A stretch of DNA of 64,000 bases, from positions 2,232,001-2,296,000 of the forward strand of contig NZ_CP028487.1 of NCBI RefSeq assembly GCF_003048255.1, given 5' to 3'. A program made the position numbers and the translations under genes. Below the pieces are notes generated by a model, which was given only the letters and a program-made list of their open reading frames with translations, made no database searches and had not been told where the DNA came from. Below, piece by piece: positions 42,062 through 52,109 of this stretch. The first letter of the stretch is position 1. The number at the start of each line of letters is the position of its first letter. Source of the DNA: Yersinia massiliensis (GTDB taxonomy: Bacteria; Pseudomonadota; Gammaproteobacteria; Enterobacterales; Enterobacteriaceae).

Positions 42062-42529
42062 TCAACTCACTTCTCCCAAAGACTTCACCATATAAATACT
42101 TAAAGCATCATGCTGGTAGTCCCCAAACGTAGAGGTAACCTCGAATCCTAAATGCCGGTACAATTGTACGGCACTAGATTGATAAGCTACTGTTTCTAAA
42201 TATATTTTACTGATATCAAATACCTTGGATTTATTGATGATCGTGGTTATTAGCATTGTTGCTATTCCATAACCTCGTTGATCAGGAGAAACAAAAACGC
42301 GCTTAATCTCTGGGAATGGCGTATTAGGCAAAAAAAGAATCGCGCAGCCAACGACCTTACCCTCTAATTTAGCAATGTAAGCAAATGTTCTTACTAAACG
42401 CATACTCTCAATTGATACAGCATGATTACTTTCAACTGGATAGAGTACATCTTGGTACGCATCTAATTGAGCAATGAGTGCAATAACTTCAGGATTAAAC
42501 AGATCGGTTTGGCATATTTCAACATTCAC
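42062..42529 (-). CDS. GNAT family N-acetyltransferase
   Basis: The protein has 155 residues from GTG 42529 (NVEICQTDLFNPEVIALIAQ). It has the acetyl-CoA motif SPDQRGYGIATMLI (R/Q-x-x-G-x-G/A), preceded by EIKRVFV and followed by IYLETVAYQSSAVQLYRHLGF, all standard for GNAT. The substrate is unknown. An ATG at 42613 would add 28 residues with no GNAT character, so the GTG with GGA nine bases upstream is preferred. It is absent from the equivalent E. coli interval between ychJ and rssA. Confidence 0.85.
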   Translation of the reverse strand: MNVEICQTDLFNPEVIALIAQLDAYQDVLYPVESNHAVSIESMRLVRTFAYIAKLEGKVVGCAILFLPNTPFPEIKRVFVSPDQRGYGIATMLITTIINKSKVFDISKIYLETVAYQSSAVQLYRHLGFEVTSTFGDYQHDALSIYMVKSLGEVS

Positions 42530-42792
42530 AGTATGTCCAACTGTTTTTAAGCTATATGTTAGTAATGAAGTGTAAACTATTTGTTTCAATCTCCCAGAGC
42601 GATAAATATTCACTATAGTTCTAGAACAAAGACGATCACTGAGATTGAGAAATATACACTTTTCATCTGAGTGACAACTAGGTCGCTGCTTACTAATTTA
42701 TAGACTCTGTCGTTTTGTTAGCGAGGTTCCTAATACCCGATTGTTTAAGTTGATTAATAAAGTGCCAAACTGATTAAAATGGACGAAATAAA

Positions 42793-43689
42793 ATGAGAAA
42801 AATCAAGGTTGGACTGGCACTAGGGGCTGGCGCTGCAAAAGGTTGGGCGCACATAGGTGTGATCAACGCGCTAAATAATATGGGCGTCAAGATTGATATT
42901 GTCGCGGGTTGTTCTGTTGGTTCGTTAGTTGGTGCCGCTTATGCTACTGACCACTTGGACGATATTGAGCGTTGGGTCCGTTCATTTAAGTATTGGGATG
43001 TCATTCGGTTGATGGATTTTTCCTGGCGCCGCGGAGGATTACTTCGCGGAGAACGAGTGTTTAATGCTGTAAACGAAATCATCAATACCCAAGCCATCGC
43101 TGAGTGTAAGTTGCCATTTGGTTCGGTTGTTACAAATTTAACAACGGGTCGCGAATTATGGCTTACAGAAGGGGACATTAAGCAGGCCATTAGAGCATCT
43201 TGCAGCATGCCGGGGTTATTTTCTCCTGTGCAGTTTGGCAGTTATTGGTTAGTTGATGGCGCGGTCGTTAACCCTGTTCCTATTTCTTTAGCTAGAGCCT
43301 TGGGCGCAGACATCGTGATTGCCGTCGATTTACAACATGATGCACATCTTGTTCAGCAAGATTTGTTTACTTCGCAATCTTCAGCTGAAAATAAGCCTTT
43401 GGATATACCAGAAAATTGGCAGCAACGCCTGAAAACACATATCGCCAATTTCTCGATTAGCACGCCTAAGACCATTCCTAGTGCCATGGAAATCATGTCT
43501 ACATCTATTCAGGTTTTGGAAAACAGGCTAAAACGCAATCGTATGGCAGGAGACCCTCCTGATGTGCTCATCCAACCTTATTGCCCGCAGATCTCAATGC
43601 TAGATTTTCATCGAGCAGAGGAGGCGATTTCAGCGGGTAAAATAGCTACGGAGAACAAATTTGAGCAACTACGCCATTTAGTCAGGTAG
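42793..43689 (+). CDS. rssA: Patatin-like phospholipase family protein RssA
   Basis: The 298 residues (E. coli RssA 301) include the oxyanion glycine-rich loop LALGAGAAKGWAHIGVI, nucleophile elbow GCSVGS (GxSxG) and catalytic aspartate in VDGAVVNPVP, so a Ser-Asp dyad hydrolase is expected. The function is unproven; it is named for its link to rssB. It lies 126 bp upstream of rssB on the same strand, as in E. coli. Confidence 0.94.
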   Translation: MRKIKVGLALGAGAAKGWAHIGVINALNNMGVKIDIVAGCSVGSLVGAAYATDHLDDIERWVRSFKYWDVIRLMDFSWRRGGLLRGERVFNAVNEIINTQAIAECKLPFGSVVTNLTTGRELWLTEGDIKQAIRASCSMPGLFSPVQFGSYWLVDGAVVNPVPISLARALGADIVIAVDLQHDAHLVQQDLFTSQSSAENKPLDIPENWQQRLKTHIANFSISTPKTIPSAMEIMSTSIQVLENRLKRNRMAGDPPDVLIQPYCPQISMLDFHRAEEAISAGKIATENKFEQLRHLVR

Positions 43690-43815
43690 TGCGGGCATCA
43701 GTATGTAGCAGCAATACACATACTAGAAAAGCGAAGTAGGTGTGACAATTTCTGACAAGCACAAATAACTATTTTGAGCCACTATTACACATAAGATTAG
43801 CAAGAGAAGCAGTGA

Positions 43816-44832
43816 ATGGAAAAACCACTAGCAGGTAAAAATATTTTAGTTGTCGAAGATGAAACGGTTTTCCGTTCCGTCATCGCAGGATTCCTATGTT
43901 CACTGGGTGCGACCGTTTATCAGGCGGAGAATGGACTAAAGGCATTAGAGCAACTTAAAATCCAGTCTCCGGACCTGATACTTTGCGATCTTGCTATGCC
44001 TAAAATGGGTGGTATCGAGTTTGTTGAACGTCTACTCATTCAAGGGATAAAGATCCCTGTCTTAGTTATATCTGCCACCGATAAAATGACTGATATCGCA
44101 ACAGTCTTGCGTCTTGGCGTAAAAGACGTCCTTTTGAAACCAATCGTCGATTTGAATAGGCTACGTGAGGCTGTGTTGGCCTGTCTTTATCCTGTGGTTT
44201 TCACCTCTCACGCGATAGAAGAGACAGAACTTATCCAGGATTGGGAAGCTTTGCGCAAAAATCCTTATGATGCAGCACAGTTACTAAAACAATTACAGCC
44301 ACCAGCGCAGCAGACTATTGCACATTGCCGTATAAATTATCGGCAACTGACAATGGTTGAACAACCAGGCCTCGTACTTGATATTGCTGCTCTTTCAGAG
44401 AATGATTTGGCATTTTATTGTCTTGATGTGACCCGAGCTGGGGATAACGGTGTTTTGGCTGCTCTACTACTGCGGGTGTTGTTTAACGGGATACTACAAG
44501 AGCATTTGTCGCATCAACAGCAACGTTTACCGCAAATGTCATCCTTGCTCAAACAGGTTAATCAACTGCTGAGACGTACCCATTTGGATGGGCAGTTTCC
44601 ATTACTTGTTGGCTACTACCATGTGGAATACAAAAATTTAATTTTGGTATCAGCTGGCCTGCATGCAAATGTGAGTGCGGGGAAAAATCAGGTTCAACTC
44701 AGTAATGGCGTACCACTAGGGACGCTAAAAACGGCACACTTAAACCAAATAAGTCAGCGATGTGACGCATGGCAGTGTCAAGTCTGGGGGGGCGGGAGCC
44801 GTTTAAGGCTGATGCTTTCAGCAGATAAATAG
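43816..44832 (+). CDS. rssB: Sigma-S adaptor/response regulator RssB
   Basis: The 338 residues (E. coli 337) comprise a receiver domain (1-120) with D15 and phospho-acceptor D58 in LILCDLAMPKMGG and a conserved K in DVLLKPI, then a degenerate PP2C-like effector domain with CRINYRQL, LVLDIAALSENDLAFYCLDV and LLVGYYHVEYKNLILVSAGL. It delivers sigma-S (RpoS) to ClpXP for degradation. In E. coli the next gene is galU; here it is ugd. Confidence 0.96.
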   Translation: MEKPLAGKNILVVEDETVFRSVIAGFLCSLGATVYQAENGLKALEQLKIQSPDLILCDLAMPKMGGIEFVERLLIQGIKIPVLVISATDKMTDIATVLRLGVKDVLLKPIVDLNRLREAVLACLYPVVFTSHAIEETELIQDWEALRKNPYDAAQLLKQLQPPAQQTIAHCRINYRQLTMVEQPGLVLDIAALSENDLAFYCLDVTRAGDNGVLAALLLRVLFNGILQEHLSHQQQRLPQMSSLLKQVNQLLRRTHLDGQFPLLVGYYHVEYKNLILVSAGLHANVSAGKNQVQLSNGVPLGTLKTAHLNQISQRCDAWQCQVWGGGSRLRLMLSADK

Positions 44833-45078
44833 TTCAAATGCTATATTTGTGACGCGATAACTAATTCCTACATTTAATTTATTCCTTCCATGCGTTGAAT
44901 TTCCTCTCTGAATATAAATGGTTGTATAACGAAATTCCGAAAAAAGCCTAATTTGTATCAATCAATGTGTACGGTCGAGATGTGTTAAATATCGATTGAT
45001 ATACTTTCTTCCTTACTTATGTCTGAAAATTTCTACCCAGATTTTATTATTCTCTATCAATAAGGTTATGCCGCCTCA

Positions 45079-45095
45079 GGTTAAATTAAGGTTAG
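45079..45095 (+). promoter_or_regulatory. PhoP/PmrA-like direct-repeat box upstream of ugd
   Basis: GGTTAA-ATTAA-GGTTAG is a direct repeat with an 11-bp period, close to the PhoP box pattern (G/T)GTTTA-N5-(G/T)GTTTA and overlapping a PmrA-like GTTAA. A further GGTTA lies at 45064. The box is 58 bp upstream of the ugd ATG inside a 320-bp gap (44833-45152) with no gene. PhoP and PmrA control of ugd is known in enteric bacteria including Yersinia; this site is a candidate. Confidence 0.6.
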
Positions 45096-45152
45096 TTCCT
45101 GATAATGGCTGCATGTATGCCCTTATTGAATTGCAATGGAAGGATTGAACGA

Positions 45153-46499
45153 ATGAAAGTGACGGTTTTTGGTATTGGCTATGTAGGGCTTGTTCAGGCA
45201 GCAGTACTCGCGGAAGTTGGTCACGATGTCCTTTGCATTGATGTTGATGAAAACAAGGTTGCTGACTTGCAAAAAGGACGTATTGCTATATTTGAGCCTG
45301 GTCTTGCACCTTTGGTAAAAGAAAATTATGAGGAGGGGAGGCTTCGATTTTCAACCGATGCACGGGCGGGTGTTGCGCATGGTTGTATTCAATTTATTGC
45401 TGTTGGCACACCTCCTGATGAGGATGGTGCCGCTGATCTTAAATATGTGCTGGAAGTTGCTGACACCATAGCGAAATATATGGATGCGCCTAAGGTGATC
45501 ATTGATAAGTCTACGGTTCCTGTTGGGACTGCGGATAAAGTACAACAAAGGATAAAAACTGTTTTGCAGCAGCGAGGTTTAGAAATTGCATTTAATGTGG
45601 TTTCAAACCCAGAATTTCTAAAAGAGGGTGCTGCAGTTGCTGATTGCAAACGGCCAGAGCGTATTGTTATTGGCATTGATACTCATGACAACGGTGTAAT
45701 TGACTTAATTAGTGAGCTATACGAGCCTTTTAACCGGAATCATGACCGCATGCTTATCATGGATATTCGCAGTGCAGAACTGACCAAGTATGCAGCGAAT
45801 GCGATGTTGGCGACAAAAATTAGTTTCATGAATGAGATCGCTAATATCGCTGAAAGACTCGGTGCTGATGTTGAAAAAGTACGTCAAGGTATTGGTTCTG
45901 ATTCGCGCATTGGCTATCACTTCATTTATTCAGGTTGCGGCTATGGTGGTTCCTGTTTTCCGAAAGACATCCAAGCATTAATTAGGTCAGCCGAAAGTTG
46001 CGATTATCAGCCACAACTCTTGCAGGCGGTCGAGAAAATCAATAACGAACAGAAGTATAAGTTAACCGAATTTATTCAGCACCATTTTCATTCACAGATT
46101 GCAGGCAAAACATTCGCCGTTTGGGGACTAGCATTCAAACCCAATACAGACGATATGCGAGAGGCACCTAGTCGAATTTTAATGGAAGCATTATGGCATG
46201 GTGGTGCAATTATTCAGGCTTACGACCCCGAAGCAATGGATGAAGCTCAGCGTATTTATGGCGCTAGGGATGACTTAAAATTAATGGGAACAAAGGAGTC
46301 GGCACTACAAGGGGCGGATGCACTGATAATTTGCACTGAATGGCAAAATTTTAGAGCACCTGACTTTGACGTTATCAAATCTAGATTAAAACAACCGGTA
46401 ATATTTGATGGGCGTAATTTGTACGATCCTGAACGATTAAATAGTCGCGGCTTCACTTATTACGGGATTGGACGCGGTGATTCGATTAATCAAGTGAAA
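45153..46499 (+). CDS. ugd: UDP-glucose 6-dehydrogenase
   Basis: The 448-449-residue protein starts at [20 protein letters not shown] (NAD fold, GxGYVG). The catalytic cysteine lies in [17 protein letters not shown] and the catalytic lysine region in [20 protein letters not shown]. It oxidises UDP-glucose to UDP-glucuronate for lipid A L-Ara4N and surface polysaccharides. The length is that of the longer UgdA-type enzymes rather than the 388-residue E. coli Ugd. It occupies the place of galU between rssB and hns. The first 16 codons of the longest frame (from 45105) were rejected; GGAAGG precedes 45153. The stop codon is TAA at 46500-46502. Confidence 0.95.
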
Positions 46500-46502
46500 T
46501 AA

Positions 46503-46817
46503 TTGTTAGAAGACGATGTGTTGGGTACAAGATAAAATGTATTTTTTGTACTCAACGCTGACATGCGAAACTTACTAGCGACAGGCAATATTGCTTTATA
46601 TCGTAAGATGGCGGGGATTCTCTTACCATGATCACGCTGATTATTGTGGAACTAAAAATTAACAGAGTATTCTTATAGCGTTATAAACGGAATGATAACA
46701 GAGAGTTATTTATCAGTATCAATAGGTTTGTGGCACCAGTGACTTATCGAGTGTATGTAAATTCATCTTTGACATCACGAGTGTTAAGCAATGATAGGTG
46801 ATATATACATGAGCGAT
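46503..46817. other. Intergenic region ugd-hns
   Basis: This stretch shows an inverted repeat soon after ugd (46520-46530 with 46546-46556, GTTGgGTACAA type, one G-T pair), a possible weak ugd terminator without a T-run. No gene is apparent in the remainder, which is AT-rich and precedes the hns terminator. Confidence 0.45.
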
Positions 46818-46852
46818 AAAAAAAACCCTCCGTATTATCAGAGGGTTTTTTT
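46818..46852 (-). terminator. Intrinsic terminator after hns
   Basis: ACCCTC and GAGGGT stems flanked by long A and T runs on both sides form a strong terminator just past the hns stop, usable from either strand. Confidence 0.92.
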
Positions 46853-46879
46853 ATCGTAATAGTCGATTAACGAATACTA

Positions 46880-47287
46880 TTACAGCAGGAAATCATCCAG
46901 TGATTTACCTTCGTCTTCAATGGCTTTCTTAATCACCGCTGGAGTACGGCCTTGGCCTGTCCAGGTTTTTGTTTCGCCATTTTCGTCTACATACTTATAT
47001 TTAGCAGGGCGTGCAGCACGCTTAGCTTTAGTAGTAGCTTTAGTTGCACTCATAGTTTGCAGCAGTTCATTTGGGTCAATACCGTCAGCAATAAGCATTT
47101 CACGGTATTGGCTCAATTTACGTTCGCGTTCTTCAATCTCAGCTTGTACTTGAGAATCTTCTTCGCGGCGTTCATTAACGACCACTTCAAGTTTCTCCAG
47201 CATTTCTTCTAAAGTTTCAAGAGTGCATTCGCGTGCTTGAGCACGTAGAGTACGGATGTTGTTAAGAATCTTTAACGCTTCGCTCAT
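46880..47287 (-). CDS. hns: Nucleoid-associated protein H-NS
   Basis: The 135 residues (E. coli 137) comprise an N-terminal oligomerisation domain (1-83, coiled coil [20 protein letters not shown]), a basic linker ([15 protein letters not shown]) and the DNA-binding domain (about 90-135) with the signature [16 protein letters not shown]. It silences AT-rich and acquired DNA and shapes the nucleoid. The ribosome site AGGAC precedes the start. The AT-rich upstream region fits autorepression. Confidence 0.98.
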   Translation of the reverse strand: MSEALKILNNIRTLRAQARECTLETLEEMLEKLEVVVNERREEDSQVQAEIEERERKLSQYREMLIADGIDPNELLQTMSATKATTKAKRAARPAKYKYVDENGETKTWTGQGRTPAVIKKAIEDEGKSLDDFLL

Positions 47288-48040
47288 TGTCCTGGTCTCA
47301 AATTATAATTGGTGGGGGGGCGTCTGGATAATAATAGAGTGCTATTTTAATTTCTGCAATAGCCAATTTGATTCGTATCCTAGAATTTACGTATTTTATT
47401 CATGAAAAGTTGCTGCGTGCTACTAATAAGCGATGGCGTTTTGTTATTTACCGTGTTTTTTTAAGGCAAAAGTTCATTGTGTTCGATAATGACCCTACAC
47501 GAGAACATGATTTTCTCACTAAGTTATAAGTTTGCTTTATATCAATAAAGCAAGAATGCCCTGTATCTATGCAGGTATGCACAATAATGGTTCGCGCAGG
47601 AAAACGGGATTTTGATATAGGGCACAACAAAAGATTCAGTAAGAAAAAAGCGAGCTGTGTTGGATTTGTCAGATTCTGAGAATATTTGTTATCACTATTT
47701 TACGAATTAATGATGGGAACACATTACTTGTATCATTAATGAACCAATCGTGCGGTCTGCATATCTAGCATAACGGATTCTTACTTTCGCTAATCTGGTT
47801 AATGCTCAGTCAGCATACTTTTTCTACATCAATATTGTGAAATTGCTCATGTAACCTACCTAATTATAGCGACTAGCTTCAAATGAAGGTGTTACCGGTT
47901 TCATTAACGTTATCATTACTTAATAAAGAAAACAGTAATATAGCGTAAGATAGTCAACACCGCATAAAGTCGGAATTTATGATAAACTGCATACATGCTG
48001 TCATTCTGACTATTTATTAAACCACTGGAGCGACGAGCCC
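47288..48040. other. hns-tdk divergent intergenic region
   Basis: This 753-bp AT-rich gap carries the hns and tdk promoters. A TATGAT-like -10 lies near 47980 upstream of tdk. No credible ORF: the 60-codon frame on the minus strand (47448-47630) has no family features. The length and base composition fit an extended H-NS/FIS-regulated hns promoter. Specific sites could not be assigned. Confidence 0.5.
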
Positions 48041-48628
48041 ATGGCTCAACTTTATTTTTATTACTCTGCAATGAATGCAGGAAAGTCTACGGCGCTGTTA
48101 CAGTCTTCTTATAACTACCAAGAACGAGGTATGCGTACCTTAGTATTTACGGCTGAGATAGATAGCCGCTTTGGTGTTGGGACCGTCAGTTCACGTATAG
48201 GGCTATCTTCACAAGCTTTGCTCTATAATCACAGAACATCATTATTATCTATTATTGCTACTGAGCATCAAACAAAACCCGTTCACTGTATTTTGCTTGA
48301 TGAATGCCAATTCCTGACCAAAGAACAAGTCCAAGAATTGTGTCAAGTGGTGGATGATTTACACATCCCTGTCCTGTGTTATGGGTTACGTACTGATTTT
48401 CTCGGTGAGCTATTTCCTGGCAGTAAATATTTGCTCTCGTGGGCAGACAAATTGGTTGAGTTAAAAACCATTTGTCACTGTGGTCGCAAAGCGAACATGG
48501 TGCTGCGTTTGGATGAACAGGGCAGAGCGGTGCATGACGGTGAGCAAATTGTTATTGGTGGCAATGAGAGTTATGTCTCAGTTTGCCGGCGTCATTATAA
48601 AGAAGCCATTAAAGCTGCTTGTCTCTAG
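48041..48628 (+). CDS. tdk: Thymidine kinase
   Basis: The 195-residue type II thymidine kinase has P-loop [20 protein letters not shown], a catalytic glutamate region in [13 protein letters not shown], and a zinc lasso with CHCGRKA and VCRRHYKEA (Cys-x2-Cys and Cys-x2-His). It phosphorylates thymidine in the salvage pathway. It is slightly shorter than E. coli Tdk (205), differing at the C-terminus. Divergent from hns, the conserved arrangement. Confidence 0.96.
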   Translation: MAQLYFYYSAMNAGKSTALLQSSYNYQERGMRTLVFTAEIDSRFGVGTVSSRIGLSSQALLYNHRTSLLSIIATEHQTKPVHCILLDECQFLTKEQVQELCQVVDDLHIPVLCYGLRTDFLGELFPGSKYLLSWADKLVELKTICHCGRKANMVLRLDEQGRAVHDGEQIVIGGNESYVSVCRRHYKEAIKAACL

Positions 48629-49057
48629 CATTATCGCTAAGCGCTAAATAATGGCTATAAGATGCCTCACAGGTTTCATCTTTGAAATTGTGGGGTAACT
48701 TAGCTTCTATTGTATTCATGTCGTATCAGACAATACAACGCCAGCCAAGATATGGCGTTGGGTGATGACGATCCATCGCAGTTCTATTCCTCGATTGTCA
48801 TAATCGCTCTAGTTTTTACATACCACTCAGTCTTTAAATCTTTAAATCTTTTTCTTGTCCAAGAGTCACGCCAAAATATCAGGTCTGTCAGGCTCATTTA
48901 AACGTGCGCTGTTGCCACGGAATAAGCCATGCAGAGTTACCATAGGAAGGGGGAGGATTAGCTCTGTGAGCCTTGTTTGGTGGGTTTATGACGAATGCTA
49001 AAGGAGTCGCGGGAAGAGTTCAGTTTGAGACCATAGCAAACATTTTAGGTCTGGCCA
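48629..49057. other. tdk-adhE intergenic region, unexplained
   Basis: No confident gene. Two inverted repeats lie after tdk: CCTCACA..TGTGGGG (about 48665-48695) and CAACGCCA..TGGCGTTG (48736-48743 with 48753-48760). A 63-codon plus-strand frame (48710-48901) has no recognisable domain. E. coli carries insertion-sequence remnants in the matching interval; I see no recognisable IS ends here. Confidence 0.45.
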
Positions 49058-49094
49058 TAAAAAGAAACCCTCACAGGCAATAGCTTGTGAGGGT
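49058..49094 (-). terminator. Intrinsic terminator after adhE
   Basis: On the minus strand CCCTCACA (49086-49093 complement) pairs with TGTGAGGG and is followed by TTTCTTTTT, a standard terminator about 50 bp past the adhE stop. Confidence 0.9.
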
Positions 49095-49146
49095 GATATC
49101 TTCGCGACTCACCCCATCCGGAAATAGGGTTCGTACATTAAGATAA

Positions 49147-51825
49147 TTATTTTTTAGCTTTTTTCTCAGCTTTAGCTGCAGGTGCAGCTACAACTGCAAC
49201 TTCTTCACGGTCAATTTCTTCGCTGAATTCACGGCCGTAATAAGTATCCATCAAGATCTGTTTCAGCTCAGAGATCAGTGGGTAACGTGGGTTAGCACCG
49301 GTACACTGGTCATCAAACGCATCTTCAGACAGTTTGTCTACTTTGGCTAAGAAATCGGCTTCCTGAACGCCCGCTTCACGAATTGAAACAGGGATCCCCA
49401 ATTCAGCTTTGATTTCATCTAACCACGTCAACAGCTTCTGAATTTTTTGTGCGGTACGGTCGCCCGGTGCACTCAGACCCAGATGATCTGCAATTTCAGC
49501 ATAACGACGACGTGCTTGTGGGCGGTCATACTGGCTGAAAGCAGTCTGTTTTGTTGGGTTATCATTCGCGTTATAGCGAATAACGTTCGAAATCAACATG
49601 GCGTTTGCCAAGCCGTGCGGAATATGGAACTCAGAACCCAATTTGTGGGCCATTGAGTGACAGACACCCAAGAAGGCGTTAGCAAATGCGATACCTGCAA
49701 TGGTCGCGGCATTATGAACACGTTCGCGCGCAACTGGGTTTTTAGCGCCTTCGTTGTAACTGGCTGGCAAGAATTCTTTCAACAGTTTCAGTGCTTGCAG
49801 CGCCTGACCATCAGAGTATTCGTTCGCCAACACAGAAACATAAGCTTCCAGTGCATGGGTCACCGCATCAAGACCACCAAAGGCACACAGTGACTTAGGC
49901 ATATTCATAACCAGGTTGGCGTCAACAATTGCCATATCTGGAGTCAATGCATAGTCAGCCAATGGATATTTCTGACCTGTTGCATCGTCGGTCACTACCG
50001 CGAACGGTGTCACTTCTGAACCCGTACCTGATGTGGTGGTGACCGCGATCATTTTCGCTTTCACGCCCATTTTCGGGAACTTGTAAATACGTTTACGGAT
50101 ATCCATAAAGCGTAATGCCAGTTCTTCAAAGTGGGTTTCTGGATGTTCGTACATGACCCACATAATTTTTGCAGCATCCATCGGTGAACCACCACCCAGC
50201 GCGATGATCACGTCTGGTTTGAAGGAGTTCATCTGCTCTGCACCTTTACGCACGATGCTCAGGGTAGGGTCTGCTTCTACTTCAAAGAAGACTTCAGTTT
50301 CGATACCGTGAGATTTCAATACGCCAGTGATTTGGTCAGCATAGCCATTGTTAAACAGATAGCGGTCAGTCACGATGAAGGCACGTTTTGCACCGTCAGT
50401 TGCCACTTCTTCCAGTGCAATAGGCAGGGACCCACGGCGGAAGTAAATAGATTTCGGGAGTTTATGCCACAACATGTTTTCTGCTCGCTTAGCCACAGTT
50501 TTCTTGTTGATCAAGTGTTTCGGACCGACGTTTTCAGAGATGGAGTTACCACCCCAAGAACCGCAACCCAGCGTCAGAGATGGCGCTACTTTGAAGTTAT
50601 ACAGGTCACCGATACCACCATGAGAGGCAGGGGTGTTGATAAGAATTCGGGCGGTTTTCATTTTGTCGCCGAAATACTTAACGCGAGCAGGTTGGTTATC
50701 TTGATCTGTATACAGGCAAGATGTATGGCCGATACCGCCCATTTCCACCAGTTTCTCTGCTTTTTCAACAGCGTCTTCGAAGCTCTTCGCACGATACATT
50801 GCCAACGTAGGTGACAGTTTTTCGTGAGCGAAAGGTTCGGATTCATCAACAACTTTAACTTCACCGATAAGAATTTTGGTATTGGCTGGTACTTTAATAC
50901 CTGCCATTTCAGCAATCTTAGTGGCTGGCTGACCAACGATAGCCGCGTTCAGGCCACCATTTTTCAGAATAATATCTTGAACAGCTTTCAGTTCTTTACC
51001 TTGTAACAGGTAACCACCGTGAGACGCGAAACGCTCACGAACGGCATCATAAACCGAATCTACAACGATGATGGACTGCTCTGAAGCACAAATCACGCCG
51101 TTATCAAAGGTTTTAGACATCAGAATAGAAGCAACAACACGCTTAATATCCGCTGTTTCATCAACAACAACTGGGGTGTTACCCGCACCAACACCGATCG
51201 CTGGTTTACCAGAGCTATACGCTGCTTTAACCATGCCTGGGCCACCTGTGGCCAGAATCAGGTTAATGTCTGGGTGGTGCATCAGCTGATTAGATAACTC
51301 AACCGTTGGCGCATCAATCCAACCAATAATATCTGCTGGCGCACCTGCGGCGATAGCGGCTTGAAGCACGATATCTGCGGCTTTATTGGTTGCGTCTTTA
51401 GCACGTGGGTGTGGAGAGAACACGATACCGTTACGGGTTTTCAGGCTAATTAACGCCTTGAAGATAGCGGTAGAGGTTGGGTTAGTTGTTGGTACGATAC
51501 CGCAGATTAAACCGATAGGTTCAGCAATAGTAATAGTACCGAAGGTTTTATCTTCTTCTAAAATGCCACACGTCTTTTCATCTTTGTAAGCATTGTAGAT
51601 ATATTCAGAAGCAAAGTGGTTCTTGATCACTTTATCTTCCACAATACCCATGCCTGATTCCTCAACCGCCAATTTGGCTAAAGGAATACGGGCATCTGCT
51701 GCAGCTAAAGCTGCGGCACGGAAGATTTTATCAACCTGCTCTTGAGTGAAGTTGGCATACTCGCGCTGGGCTTTCTTGACGCGTGCTACTAGCTCGTTAA
51801 GTTCAGCGACATTCGTTACAGCCAT
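49147..51825 (-). CDS. adhE: Bifunctional aldehyde-alcohol dehydrogenase AdhE
   Basis: The 892 residues (E. coli 891) comprise an N-terminal CoA-acylating acetaldehyde dehydrogenase (about 1-440) with catalytic cysteine in NGVICASEQS, a linker, and a C-terminal iron-dependent alcohol dehydrogenase (about 450-870) with GGGSPMDAAKIMWVMYEHPE, GLDAVTHALEAYVS and the metal ligands in HSMAHKLGSEFHIPHG. It converts acetyl-CoA to ethanol in fermentation and forms spirosomes. The Lys-Ala-rich tail (AAPAAKAEKKAKK) is family-typical. AGGAG precedes ATG 51825. A CRP/FNR palindrome lies about 270 bp upstream. Confidence 0.98.
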   Translation of the reverse strand: MAVTNVAELNELVARVKKAQREYANFTQEQVDKIFRAAALAAADARIPLAKLAVEESGMGIVEDKVIKNHFASEYIYNAYKDEKTCGILEEDKTFGTITIAEPIGLICGIVPTTNPTSTAIFKALISLKTRNGIVFSPHPRAKDATNKAADIVLQAAIAAGAPADIIGWIDAPTVELSNQLMHHPDINLILATGGPGMVKAAYSSGKPAIGVGAGNTPVVVDETADIKRVVASILMSKTFDNGVICASEQSIIVVDSVYDAVRERFASHGGYLLQGKELKAVQDIILKNGGLNAAIVGQPATKIAEMAGIKVPANTKILIGEVKVVDESEPFAHEKLSPTLAMYRAKSFEDAVEKAEKLVEMGGIGHTSCLYTDQDNQPARVKYFGDKMKTARILINTPASHGGIGDLYNFKVAPSLTLGCGSWGGNSISENVGPKHLINKKTVAKRAENMLWHKLPKSIYFRRGSLPIALEEVATDGAKRAFIVTDRYLFNNGYADQITGVLKSHGIETEVFFEVEADPTLSIVRKGAEQMNSFKPDVIIALGGGSPMDAAKIMWVMYEHPETHFEELALRFMDIRKRIYKFPKMGVKAKMIAVTTTSGTGSEVTPFAVVTDDATGQKYPLADYALTPDMAIVDANLVMNMPKSLCAFGGLDAVTHALEAYVSVLANEYSDGQALQALKLLKEFLPASYNEGAKNPVARERVHNAATIAGIAFANAFLGVCHSMAHKLGSEFHIPHGLANAMLISNVIRYNANDNPTKQTAFSQYDRPQARRRYAEIADHLGLSAPGDRTAQKIQKLLTWLDEIKAELGIPVSIREAGVQEADFLAKVDKLSEDAFDDQCTGANPRYPLISELKQILMDTYYGREFSEEIDREEVAVVAAPAAKAEKKAKK

Positions 51826-52091
51826 AATGCTCTCCTGATAATGTTAAACTCTTTTAGTAAATGAGCTGTTGAAGCAACTAGTATAGTCAGGCTCTAGCAA
51901 GCTGTATGAGCAAATAGACACAGTTTTATTATCTTACTTTCTCATTCTTACCGCTGATTTACTGAAAGAGCTTTTATTCACGAGTAATAAAGGTGGGGGG
52001 ATAAACGACTTTTTTCAACCTTTAACCCTAATTAACTTGTGATGTTCTTCTCTACCACTGACCAGAGCTTAACTATTCTTAGGTATGTTTT

Positions 52092-52109
52092 TCGTGATTT
52101 AAATCACAA
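52092..52109. promoter_or_regulatory. CRP/FNR-like palindrome upstream of adhE
   Basis: CGTGATTTAAATCACA is one base off the CRP consensus; its core TGAT-TTAA-ATCA also fits FNR (TTGAT-N4-ATCAA) at four of five bases per half. It lies in the 699-bp adhE-ychE gap (51826-52524), which is otherwise AT-rich and without a gene. AdhE of E. coli is induced anaerobically from a distant promoter with a long leader; FNR/CRP use here is inferred. Confidence 0.6.

Noticed and set aside
48710..48901. 63-codon plus-strand ORF between tdk and adhE
   Set aside because: No family features, no good ribosome site, and it spans an inverted repeat.
50308..50814. 168-codon ORF antisense to adhE
   Set aside because: A shadow of highly biased codons in adhE; composition (many C, F, H) is typical of antisense frames.
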